From: an uncultured Lactobacillaceae bacterium
GTDB lineage: Bacteria > Bacillota > Bacilli > Lactobacillales > Lactobacillaceae
Direction of reading: 5' to 3'
DNA length: 5,405 bases
Assembly: GCA_934216625.1 (NCBI GenBank)
Contig: CAKQCC010000059.1
Location: 1 to 5,405, forward strand
Shown here in pieces: positions 1 to 5,405 of the stretch (its first letter is position 1; every line of letters begins with the position of its first letter). The position numbers and the translations under genes are program-made. A model generated the notes under the pieces. That model saw only the letters and a list, made by a program, of their open reading frames with translations, did no database searches and was not told the origin of the DNA.

Positions 1-928
1 GAAAATCGTGCTGACTCTGGTTATTTTTGTTTTTAAACGCGTCCCATTTATTAACGGCTATTACAATTCCCTTTCCAGCTTGGTGCGCGTAACCGGCAAT
101 TTTTTTATCCTGTTCCCGGATTCCTTCGACCGCGTCCAGGACCACTACCACTACGTTACTGTTATCAATGGCCTTCATTGCACGCATTACGCTGTATTTT
201 TCAGCGTTTTCGTAAATTTTGCCGCGCTTCCGTAAACCAGCGGTGTCCGCGATCGTAAAGAGTGAATGCTTTCTTTTGAATTCGGTGTCGACGGCATCCC
301 GTGTCGTACCGGCCTTTTTCGATACAATTACCCGGTTCTGGCCTAGGATGGCGTTAACCAGGGATGATTTACCGACGTTGGGCCGGCCAATTAAGCTAAA
401 CCGAATGCTGTGGTCATCATGGTTAGCTAAACCAGTTGGGAATTTACGGAGAACTTGATCGAGTAAATCGCCAAGTCCTAGGCCGTGAGCTCCAGAGATT
501 GGGTATGGTTTTCCAAAGCCTAATGAATAAAAATTATAAATTCCGTTCTTGATTCTAGGATTATCGACTTTATTAACGGCTAGCACGACCGGCTTTTTAG
601 TTCGGTAAAGGATTTTAGCAATTTTGTCATCGCCAGCGGTTAAATCCTGTTGGCCGTTAACCATAAAAATAATTACGTCAGCTTCGTTGATCGCAATCTC
701 AGCTTGGGCCGTAATTTGCTTAATGAACGGAGCGTTACCGATATCAATCCCACCGGTGTCAATTAAACTGAAATGAGTACCTAACCATTCGGCGTGGGCG
801 TAAATCCGGTCGCGAGTGATTCCTGGACTATCATCAACGATCGAAACCCGGTGGCCGACTAACCGATTAAAAATGGTTGATTTGCCAACGTTGGGCCGAC
901 CAACGATGGCGACGGTTGGTTGATTCAT
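1..928 (-). CDS. der: Ribosome-assembly GTPase Der (EngA), 3' end cut by window edge
   Basis: Der is a cytoplasmic GTPase with two tandem G domains and a C-terminal KH-like domain; in bacteria it is needed for 50S subunit maturation. Translating from ATG 928 gives 309 open codons to the window edge. G domain 1 has the P-loop GRPNVGKS at residues 10-17, TRDR at 38-41, DTGG at 57-60 and NKVD at 119-122. A linker at about 163-175 leads to G domain 2, with a second GRPNVGKS at 181-188, AGTTRD at 206-211, DTAG at 228-231 and NKWD at 293-296. The family is usually about 436 residues, so roughly the last 127, including the KH-like domain, lie outside the window. The start is supported by a strong ribosome binding site 8 bases upstream and by the P-loop falling at residue 10. 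A small oddity is the lysine pair SKKAGTTRD in switch I of domain 2, where a less basic pair is more usual. The gene lies just behind the rpsA terminator. Identification is essentially certain. Confidence 0.98.
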   Translation of the reverse strand, partial: MNQPTVAIVGRPNVGKSTIFNRLVGHRVSIVDDSPGITRDRIYAHAEWLGTHFSLIDTGGIDIGNAPFIKQITAQAEIAINEADVIIFMVNGQQDLTAGDDKIAKILYRTKKPVVLAVNKVDNPRIKNGIYNFYSLGFGKPYPISGAHGLGLGDLLDQVLRKFPTGLANHDDHSIRFSLIGRPNVGKSSLVNAILGQNRVIVSKKAGTTRDAVDTEFKRKHSLFTIADTAGLRKRGKIYENAEKYSVMRAMKAIDNSNVVVVVLDAVEGIREQDKKIAGYAHQAGKGIVIAVNKWDAFKNKNNQSQHDF

Positions 929-936
929 TTGAATAA

Positions 937-944
937 CCTCCTTT
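937..944 (-). promoter_or_regulatory. Ribosome binding site of der
   Basis: On the minus strand this reads AAAGGAGG, a near-perfect anti-Shine-Dalgarno match, with 8 bases between it and the ATG at 928. It fixes the der start. It begins within about 10 bases of the T-tract of the rpsA terminator, so any der mRNA starting after that terminator would have almost no leader. Confidence 0.9.
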
Positions 945-950
945 AACTTA

Positions 951-995
951 AAATAAAAAATTATCCTCCAATTTTTAGAGATTGGGGGATAATTT
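951..995 (-). terminator. Intrinsic terminator after rpsA
   Basis: Positions 958-972 and 981-995 form a 15-bp inverted repeat with a single G-T wobble (967/986) around an 8-base loop (973-980). The core holds CCTCC paired with GGGGG. Read on the minus strand, the hairpin is followed by a T-rich tract (TTTTTTATTT, 960-951, its first bases inside the stem), the classic Rho-independent layout. It begins 22 bases after the rpsA stop codon. On the plus strand the hairpin is followed only by a short mixed A/T stretch, so it should work mainly for leftward transcription. Inferred role: ends rpsA transcripts, or attenuates read-through into der. Confidence 0.9.
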
Positions 996-1017
996 AAAAT
1001 TAGAAATTAATTATCTA

Positions 1018-2253
1018 TTACTTATTGTTTTTTAACTTCTTAGCAGCTTCACGTAAAGCACTTCCAGCTTCGTCACCTAAAGCGAAACCTTCGTCTTCCC
1101 GAGGAGCATTTCGGGTCGAATTATCGTTAACGGCTTGACGACCTCGTCGATCACCACGACTCGGAGCTGGTTCTAAGGCTCGCATCGATAATGATAAACG
1201 ATGGTTTTCTGGTTGAACATCTAAGACCTTAACTTTAATTTCTTGACCAACTTTTAGAACGTCGCTAGGAGTATTAACATGTTTGTGCGAAATCTGTGAA
1301 ATGTGAAGCAATCCTTCAACACCAGGATAAACTTCAACAAAAGCACCAAAGTCAACTAAACGTCGAACGGTACCTTTAACGATACTACCCTTAGGTGCTT
1401 TTTCTTCAACGCTTTCCCACGGGGATGGTAACGTCTGCTTGATCGATAAAGCAATTCGGTTACGGTCAGCATCAATATTAATGACCTTAACTTTAACTTC
1501 TTGACCAACTTTCAAAACATCAGATGGCTTGTCAACGTGTTCATAAGCAATTTGTGAAATGTGAACTAAGCCATCAATTCCACCTAAGTCGACAAAAGCA
1601 CCAAAGCTAACTAAACGAACGACTTTACCAGTAACGACGTCACCAACGTTCAGCTTAGCCATTACTTTATCACGAGCAACTTTTCTTTGGGCTTCAACAA
1701 TTGCTCGGTGTGATAAGATTAAGCGATTCTTAGCCGGAACCACTTCAATAATCTTACATTCTAAAGTCTGACCCTGGAATTGATTCAGATCCCGAACGAA
1801 ATGATCGGTAATCATTGAAGCCGGGATAAAGCCACGGACACCAGCATTAACAACTAAACCGCCACGAACGGCTCGGCGAACTGGAACCTTAATGGTTTCC
1901 TTAGCATCAGCTTTAGCTTGAATCTTATCCCAGATCTTACGAGCTTGAAGACGACGAATTGAAAGCAGGAAACTACCGCCTTCCTTATCGTCTCCAATAT
2001 GTTGAATAACGACAACTTTAACGGTGTCGCCCTTCTTAAATTTACTCTTGACATCATCAATTGGCTGAGCAGATAATTCACGTCGCGGAATGATTCCTTC
2101 AACACCGGAATCGTTAATTCCAACGACAACTTGTCCACTTTCGTCAATTGCTAGGATTTCACCCTTGACAACGTCACCAACGTTAACCGTTTTGACGCTA
2201 TCAATAGCTTCCATTAATTTTTTATTCTTATTTCCATCAGTATTTTGACTCAT
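1018..2253 (-). CDS. rpsA: 30S ribosomal protein S1 (four S1 domains)
   Basis: Ribosomal protein S1 homologue that binds mRNA through repeated S1 (OB-fold) domains and helps it onto the 30S subunit. The 411 residues hold four S1 domains, at about 25-101, 118-185, 203-272 and 288-358. Domains 3 and 4 are the most canonical, each with FGAFV, GL(V/L)HISQI and PSDVLKVGQE. A low-complexity tail (about 360-411) starts with a basic RGDRRGR patch, becomes acidic near 385-395 and ends in KKLKNNK. Gram-negative S1 has six domains and about 557 residues; four domains and about 400 residues is typical of Firmicutes (B. subtilis YpfD type). The start at 2253 has a strong ribosome binding site and matches the family's short N-terminus. 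Arginine codons are often CGT, as in highly expressed genes. It lies downstream of cmk, an order conserved across many bacteria, and ends at a strong terminator. How far four-domain S1 is essential for translation in Firmicutes is less settled than in E. coli. Confidence 0.97.
   Translation of the reverse strand: MSQNTDGNKNKKLMEAIDSVKTVNVGDVVKGEILAIDESGQVVVGINDSGVEGIIPRRELSAQPIDDVKSKFKKGDTVKVVVIQHIGDDKEGGSFLLSIRRLQARKIWDKIQAKADAKETIKVPVRRAVRGGLVVNAGVRGFIPASMITDHFVRDLNQFQGQTLECKIIEVVPAKNRLILSHRAIVEAQRKVARDKVMAKLNVGDVVTGKVVRLVSFGAFVDLGGIDGLVHISQIAYEHVDKPSDVLKVGQEVKVKVINIDADRNRIALSIKQTLPSPWESVEEKAPKGSIVKGTVRRLVDFGAFVEVYPGVEGLLHISQISHKHVNTPSDVLKVGQEIKVKVLDVQPENHRLSLSMRALEPAPSRGDRRGRQAVNDNSTRNAPREDEGFALGDEAGSALREAAKKLKNNK
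1180..1647 (-). repeat. Tandem S1 domain repeat inside rpsA (domains 3 and 4)
   Basis: Residues 203-272 and 288-358 of RpsA are clearly duplicated. Both carry FGAFV, then HISQI, then a PSDVLKVGQE(V/I)KVKV stretch in the same register. The similarity also shows in the DNA: the complement of TTCTTGACCAACTTT occurs in both copies (near 1240 and 1500). This is the normal architecture of the family, not a recent duplication, because third positions have diverged. Confidence 0.75.
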
Positions 2254-2333
2254 CCAATATATCCTCCTTGCGACGACTCTAATTAGTATCTTAGACGATT
2301 TTACTCTAAAATGCTAGTCAAATATAAAGTTTT
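2254..2333 (-). promoter_or_regulatory. cmk-rpsA intergenic region, possible rpsA promoter/leader
   Basis: This 80-base AT-rich gap separates the cmk stop from the rpsA start and is the only sizeable gap in the window. On the minus strand it holds a good -35-like TTGACT (2321-2316). No -10 lies at 16-18 bases: TAAAAT (2303-2298) is 12 bases away and TAAGAT (2293-2288) is 22. A perfect 6-bp inverted repeat, ATTTTA-ctc-TAAAAT, spans 2298-2312. There is no GC-rich hairpin with a T-tract, so nothing here clearly stops transcription coming from cmk. A separate rpsA promoter is plausible for such a highly expressed gene, but the sequence does not prove it. Confidence 0.3.
2262..2268 (-). promoter_or_regulatory. 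Ribosome binding site of rpsA
   Basis: On the minus strand this reads AAGGAGG followed by ATATATTGG and then the ATG at 2253, giving ideal spacing. It supports 2253 as the rpsA start. Confidence 0.88.
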
Positions 2334-3008
2334 TTATAATTTTTGGTTGATGATTTTGCTGATCCGGTTCACGACTTCTGAAATTGACAAATGAGTTGTG
2401 TCAATTCGAATCGCGTCTTTAGCCTGAACTAACGGTGAGATCTTTCGGTGCGAGTCTTTATAATCACGAACTTTAATTTCTTTGATTAACTGGTTAAGCG
2501 GGGTGTGGATTCCCTTCTGGTCGTTATCTTTGAACCGGCGCCGAGCGCGTTCAACAACTCCGGCAACCAAGAAAATTTTTACCTCGGCGTCGGGCAAAAC
2601 CGTGGTTCCAATATCGCGACCGTCCATCACGATTCCGCCGTCTTCCGCAATCTGCCGCTGACGATTAGATAACTCTTTCCTGACCGCCGGCAATGCCGCG
2701 ACCGTAGAAACTGAATTGGTGACCGCTTCACTCCTGATTTGAAGGGTAACTTCACGGTCGTTAATAAATACTTTTTGCTGTTGTTTCCCCGGTTTAAAAC
2801 TGATGCTTAAATGATTCATCATTTTCATGATTGCTCGCTGATCGGTTAGTTGTAAATGATGATTCATCGCGCTGAGCGTAACTGACCTATACATTGCGCC
2901 CGTATCACAATAGATATAAGAGAATTTCCTGGCAATTAATTTAGCAACCGTGCTTTTGCCAGCCGACGCTGGTCCGTCGATTGCGATTTGTAATCCGTTT
3001 TTTCGCAT
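2334..3008 (-). CDS. cmk: Cytidylate kinase (CMP/dCMP kinase)
   Basis: Cytoplasmic kinase that transfers phosphate from ATP to CMP or dCMP, feeding CDP and dCDP into RNA, DNA and phospholipid precursor synthesis. The 224 residues match the usual length of about 220-227. The P-loop GPASAGKST is at 12-20, DTGAMYR at 35-41, MDGRDIGTTVLPDA at 128-141, the arginine-rich lid ERARRRFKD at 153-161 and the RDYKDSHRKISPL segment at 181-193. Residues known from E. coli Cmk to contact CMP appear at the same numbers: Ser101, Arg110, Asp132, Arg181, Asp185 and Arg188. The start at 3008 has the AAGGTG ribosome binding site 5 bases upstream, and the P-loop falls where expected. It follows the small membrane-protein gene by 19 bases, so it is probably co-transcribed with it, and precedes rpsA. 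Nothing suggests loss of function. Confidence 0.97.
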   Translation of the reverse strand: MRKNGLQIAIDGPASAGKSTVAKLIARKFSYIYCDTGAMYRSVTLSAMNHHLQLTDQRAIMKMMNHLSISFKPGKQQQKVFINDREVTLQIRSEAVTNSVSTVAALPAVRKELSNRQRQIAEDGGIVMDGRDIGTTVLPDAEVKIFLVAGVVERARRRFKDNDQKGIHTPLNQLIKEIKVRDYKDSHRKISPLVQAKDAIRIDTTHLSISEVVNRISKIINQKL

Positions 3009-3013
3009 TAAAT

Positions 3014-3019
3014 CACCTT
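3014..3019 (-). promoter_or_regulatory. Ribosome binding site of cmk
   Basis: On the minus strand this reads AAGGTG, 5 bases before the ATG at 3008. It is weaker than the sites of der and rpsA, which fits a moderately expressed enzyme. It lies entirely in the 19-base gap after the preceding gene. Confidence 0.7.
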
Positions 3020-3027
3020 AAACTATT

Positions 3028-3561
3028 TTAATTTCTTGACTTAGTCGGTACTGAAGGCTGATTAGAACGTACCGGATTAGTCTTAGGATTTAAATTATTG
3101 TTCCGTGAATTATTTGAATTCGGGCCTTTTGAAGTCTGCGGTTTGTTTTGTGAACTAGTCTGGCTTGATTTATGTTTAACTTTAGGCTGACTTACTGGGC
3201 TTTGATTACCGTTGGGTTGTGAAGTCGAGCGAGAACCGGGAGCTAGAGAAGTTTGATTTGAGTCCTTAGGTTTAGAATGCTTTTTGGGGGATGACTTGTG
3301 ATGGCGATGCTTTAAATGATGAACCCGGGTGGTTTGTTCATGGTGATTACCGCCGTGACCTAAAGTATTATTCGCCAATCCATAAATCAAAGCAAAAATT
3401 GCGATTACAATAATAATGCCAACCAAAATGATCGTAATTACGTTATTATTATGGCTTTGCTGATGTAATTTAGTTCTCGAAAGGTTCCCCTGCGAATCAC
3501 GAACGTTATTAAAAGTTTGATTCCAAAGTTGATCATTGTGTCGATTTCGTTTACGGTTCAT
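3028..3561 (-). CDS. Small single-pass membrane protein with basic low-complexity tail; LysM (YpbE) position but no LysM
   Basis: No enzymatic function can be recognised. The 177 residues comprise a hydrophilic N-terminus (1-40, starting MNRKRNR), one strongly hydrophobic segment at about 41-63 and a long Ser/Asn/Pro/Gln-rich tail. The basic N-terminus suggests N-in topology, with the tail outside the membrane. The tail (64-177) carries about 19 Lys/Arg but only two acidic residues (Glu75, Asp100), and nine His lie between 69 and 95. Between recQ and cmk, Bacillus YpbE and lactobacillar counterparts usually have the plan hydrophilic N-terminus, membrane segment, linker, C-terminal LysM. The first three parts are here, but the protein stops at PTKSRN without a LysM domain, and only 19 bases remain before cmk. 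A start at 3681 is also open, but it would overlap recQ by 80 bases; ATG 3561 has a GAGGTGG site at good spacing and is preferred. By position it may be a cell-wall-associated protein; this is inference. Confidence 0.8.
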   Translation of the reverse strand: MNRKRNRHNDQLWNQTFNNVRDSQGNLSRTKLHQQSHNNNVITIILVGIIIVIAIFALIYGLANNTLGHGGNHHEQTTRVHHLKHRHHKSSPKKHSKPKDSNQTSLAPGSRSTSQPNGNQSPVSQPKVKHKSSQTSSQNKPQTSKGPNSNNSRNNNLNPKTNPVRSNQPSVPTKSRN

Positions 3562-3570
3562 TAAATTCTT

Positions 3571-3577
3571 CCACCTC
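3571..3577 (-). promoter_or_regulatory. Ribosome binding site deciding the start at 3561
   Basis: On the minus strand this reads GAGGTGG, 9 bases before the ATG at 3561. It favours this start over the upstream in-frame ATG at 3681, which lies inside the recQ reading frame. Confidence 0.65.
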
Positions 3578-3601
3578 GTGAGTATTTTAACATTTTCGGC
3601 C

Positions 3602-5059
3602 TTAATTTGTGACGTTGAATAATCGATTAATAATTGGCCGCCATGATAGCGCCTTTGAATCATTTTGGTGATGATGGTCAACGTACAGATGAAGCGGTCG
3701 TAGCTTAATTTGTTGACCTAGGTTACAGCAATGTTGATTATGGTCGTCAAAATCTTCGTCAAAATAACTCAAAAGCCGCTTTCTCAAGCAGCTTCGGCAG
3801 TTAGCATACCTGATTATTGCTTGAAGTTCAGCCTCACGTCGAGCCCGGCAACGATCAAAAACCGCAACGGTCTGTCGAAAACTGAAATGATGAGTTAAAT
3901 AATATTCAAGAATTGCGATTTGACTAACCCGATGCCGATATTTTTTGAACTTAGCTGGATTTTTAAAAAAATCATAAATTAAATCGTTAGACGGTAGATT
4001 CCCGATTGATAATTCGAACGGAAGGTTTTCGTCACCGGGTTGGTACAGTAAAATTGCAATACTCTGCTGACCATCCCGGCCCGCACGGCCAATTTCCTGA
4101 ACGTAAGTCCCAACGCTAGCTGGTAAATGATAGTGGATTACAAATCGTAGATTATCCTTGTCAATTCCCATTCCAAAGGCACTGGTTGCACAAATCAAAT
4201 CTAGCTGGTCATTCATAAACTGGTGCTGAATTTTATACCGAGATTCTTGATCCAATCCAGAATGGTAAGCTTCAACCCTCAAATGGCATCGATTTCGAAT
4301 CAATTCTGCAATCTGGTTAGCTTGCTTTCGGCTGGAAAAATAAACCACTCCGGGAAGTTTTAGATGATTAATCAACCGAATTAAAACCCGGTTTTTCGCA
4401 AGCTCACTGCTAACTTCTTTAATTGCTAAAAAGATGTTGGGTCGATCAACGGAATCGACAACCCTTTTAATCTGGTGGTCAGCGAAGCCTAATTTTTGAA
4501 GAACGTTGTTCTGGGTTTGATGATTTGCGGTTGCGGTCAGCATCAAAATTTGGGGATTACCCAATTTCCTTAAATTCGATTTTAGACTTAAATACTCAGG
4601 ACGAAAATCAGGCCCCCACTGGACTACGCAATGAACTTCATCAATTACCACTAATCCCCATTGCTGACGTCTAAGATTGTTCATCACCCAAAGATTCGAA
4701 AGCATCTCTGGCGAGATATAAACGTAGCGGTAACGATTGAGGTGCTTTAGAACCAGCCGTTTCTGAAACGCCGTCAGCCTAGAATTAAGCGCCACCACGT
4801 TCCTGATCCCCAAATATTGCATTCGGGCCACCTGATCCTGCATCAACGACAATAACGGTGACACGATTAAAACCGGTTGATGACTCATGAGCCCAAATAA
4901 TTGATAAATCAAAGTTTTCCCCGAACCAGTCGGTAAAACGGCCAAAACGCTTTTTCCGTTTAACAAAAATTGCAACACCGGTTCTTGACCACGTCGAAAA
5001 TGATTAAAATTAAAATTCTGACGCAAAGCGCTAAGCAACCGCTGATGAAAATTAATCAT
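3602..5059 (-). CDS. recQ: RecQ-family ATP-dependent DNA helicase, short RecS type
   Basis: RecQ helicases are ATP-driven 3'-5' DNA helicases acting in recombination and replication-fork repair. In the 485 residues, motif 0 FRRGQ is at 21-25, Walker A PTGSGKT at 43-49, motif Ia SPLLSLMQDQV at 67-77, motif II DEVHC at 140-144, the RecQ aromatic-rich loop QWGPDFRPEY at 147-156, TATA at 175-178, YFSSRKQAN at 240-248, motif V FGMGIDKDN at 295-303 and motif VI QEIGRAGRDG at 321-330. A zinc-domain-like stretch follows (about 400-447) with CLRKRLLSYF at 424-433, but its cysteine pattern is atypical: C421, C424, then C444 and C445 with nearby His440 and His443. Only about 40 residues follow, so the winged-helix and HRDC domains of E. 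coli RecQ (about 610 residues) are missing. The length and position beside a YpbB-like gene match B. subtilis RecS (YpbC, about 496 residues). Motif II is DEVH rather than the usual DEAH. The start overlaps the upstream gene by 8 bases and has a GAGGAG site inside that gene, indicating translational coupling. Confidence 0.95.
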   Translation of the reverse strand: MINFHQRLLSALRQNFNFNHFRRGQEPVLQFLLNGKSVLAVLPTGSGKTLIYQLFGLMSHQPVLIVSPLLSLMQDQVARMQYLGIRNVVALNSRLTAFQKRLVLKHLNRYRYVYISPEMLSNLWVMNNLRRQQWGLVVIDEVHCVVQWGPDFRPEYLSLKSNLRKLGNPQILMLTATANHQTQNNVLQKLGFADHQIKRVVDSVDRPNIFLAIKEVSSELAKNRVLIRLINHLKLPGVVYFSSRKQANQIAELIRNRCHLRVEAYHSGLDQESRYKIQHQFMNDQLDLICATSAFGMGIDKDNLRFVIHYHLPASVGTYVQEIGRAGRDGQQSIAILLYQPGDENLPFELSIGNLPSNDLIYDFFKNPAKFKKYRHRVSQIAILEYYLTHHFSFRQTVAVFDRCRARREAELQAIIRYANCRSCLRKRLLSYFDEDFDDHNQHCCNLGQQIKLRPLHLYVDHHHQNDSKALSWRPIINRLFNVTN

Positions 5060-5405
5060 TATTGCTCCTCATAATTTGATAAAGCCGAAAATAGAAGAAA
5101 TCAACCGGTTGATTAAAGGCCTGCTGGAACCGGTTAAATTGCCAATCGTCCTGGTTTCCCGAATAAATTTGCTGAAATTTTTTAATTAAATCTTTAGGAA
5201 GAAATTGCCGAAACGGAAACGTTTGTGACTTAAAAATTGCAACGGTCAGCAAGTGCTCTTTAACGGTCGAGAGTTTAATCGATTGAACTTTAGCAATTTG
5301 GCTAAAGTTTATCCGATAAGCAAGTCGGTAAGTAGTTAACGCACTATTACTGACCGGTGATTGTCGCAATCCTTCCAGCAGTTCTTGACTGAATGGTTGC
5401 GGACG
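5052..5405 (-). CDS. YpbB-like protein with C-terminal helix-turn-helix, 5' part missing
   Basis: The frame is open from the right edge for 117 codons, beginning RPQPFSQELL, and ends in a TAA at 5052. The true start lies outside the window; a TTG at 5369 is simply an internal leucine codon. Residues about 22-52 (TTYRLAYRINFSQIAKVQSI, then KLSTVKEHLL) resemble the helix-turn-helix domain (HTH_40 type) found at the C-terminus of YpbB proteins and sometimes of RecQ helicases. The gene directly precedes the short recQ, as ypbB precedes recS in Bacillus. The remaining residues are rich in Phe and Gln with no further motif. Function is unknown; the helix-turn-helix and the coupling suggest it works with the helicase on nucleic acid, which is inference. 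Full YpbB proteins are about 350 residues, so roughly a third is visible. Confidence 0.85.
   Translation of the reverse strand, partial: RPQPFSQELLEGLRQSPVSNSALTTYRLAYRINFSQIAKVQSIKLSTVKEHLLTVAIFKSQTFPFRQFLPKDLIKKFQQIYSGNQDDWQFNRFQQAFNQPVDFFYFRLYQIMRSNND
5065..5070 (-). promoter_or_regulatory. Ribosome binding site of recQ inside the ypbB-like gene
   Basis: On the minus strand this reads GAGGAG, 5 bases before the ATG at 5059. It lies in the last codons of the upstream gene, whose stop (5052-5054) falls after the recQ start. Ribosomes finishing the first gene could re-initiate directly on recQ. Confidence 0.75.

Noticed and set aside
8..458. Two plus-strand reading frames of 75 and 79 codons
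   Set aside because: They lie antisense to der, whose frame is continuous and full of conserved GTPase motifs. Neither has a recognisable domain or a good ribosome binding site.
1854..2147. A 97-codon minus-strand reading frame inside rpsA
   Set aside because: It is out of frame with the clear S1 domains 1 and 2 of RpsA and has no family resemblance.
2288..2321. A consensus rpsA promoter using TTGACT as -35
   Set aside because: The nearest -10-like hexamers are 12 and 22 bases away, both outside the usual 16-18, so I kept only a low-confidence region entry.
3028..3540. A pseudogene or frameshift in the low-complexity membrane protein
   Set aside because: The frame is open with a normal start, ribosome binding site and stop, and biased composition alone is no sign of decay.
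3562..3681. Extended N-terminus of the small membrane protein from ATG 3681
   Set aside because: It would overlap recQ by 80 bases, and the added 40 residues show no conserved feature. ATG 3561 has a ribosome binding site and clean spacing after recQ.
5052..5369. A complete 105-residue gene starting at TTG 5369
   Set aside because: The frame stays open upstream to the window edge, and the codons before 5369 read as ordinary protein, so this is an internal Leu codon of a truncated larger gene.

Overview
This window looks like a chromosomal housekeeping segment from a low-to-moderate GC Firmicute, most likely a member of the Lactobacillaceae. The evidence is the gene order (ypbB-like, short recQ/recS, small membrane protein, cmk, four-domain rpsA, der), the strong AGGAGG-type ribosome binding sites and the protein sequences. 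All six genes are on the minus strand, so transcription runs from the right edge (5405) to the left edge (1). Both outermost genes are cut by the window edges.

In transcription order, 5405-5052 is the C-terminal part of a YpbB-like protein with a helix-turn-helix domain. Its end overlaps by 8 bases the start of a short RecS-type RecQ helicase (5059-3602). Next comes a 177-residue single-pass membrane protein (3561-3028). It sits where related genomes usually carry a LysM protein (YpbE), but here only a basic, Ser/Asn/Pro-rich tail follows the membrane segment and no LysM domain is present. Cytidylate kinase (3008-2334) follows after 19 bases. After an 80-base gap comes ribosomal protein S1 (2253-1018), closed by a strong intrinsic terminator (about 995-951). 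The GTPase Der starts at 928, only about 22 bases beyond that terminator, and runs off the left edge.

The genes fall into two functional groups. YpbB-like and RecQ are probably co-translated and presumably act on DNA repair or recombination. Cmk (pyrimidine nucleotide supply), RpsA (mRNA binding by the 30S subunit) and Der (50S ribosome assembly) serve nucleotide supply and translation. The gaps up to and including cmk are short enough for one operon. rpsA may also be transcribed separately, but I could not find a clean promoter for it.

I see no RNA gene, mobile element, CRISPR array or attachment site, and no stretch over 300 bases lacks a gene. I found no convincing undescribed system. The points most worth a second look are the LysM-less, His-rich and strongly basic membrane protein, the rearranged zinc-ligand pattern in RecQ, and the lack of promoter room for der behind the rpsA terminator.
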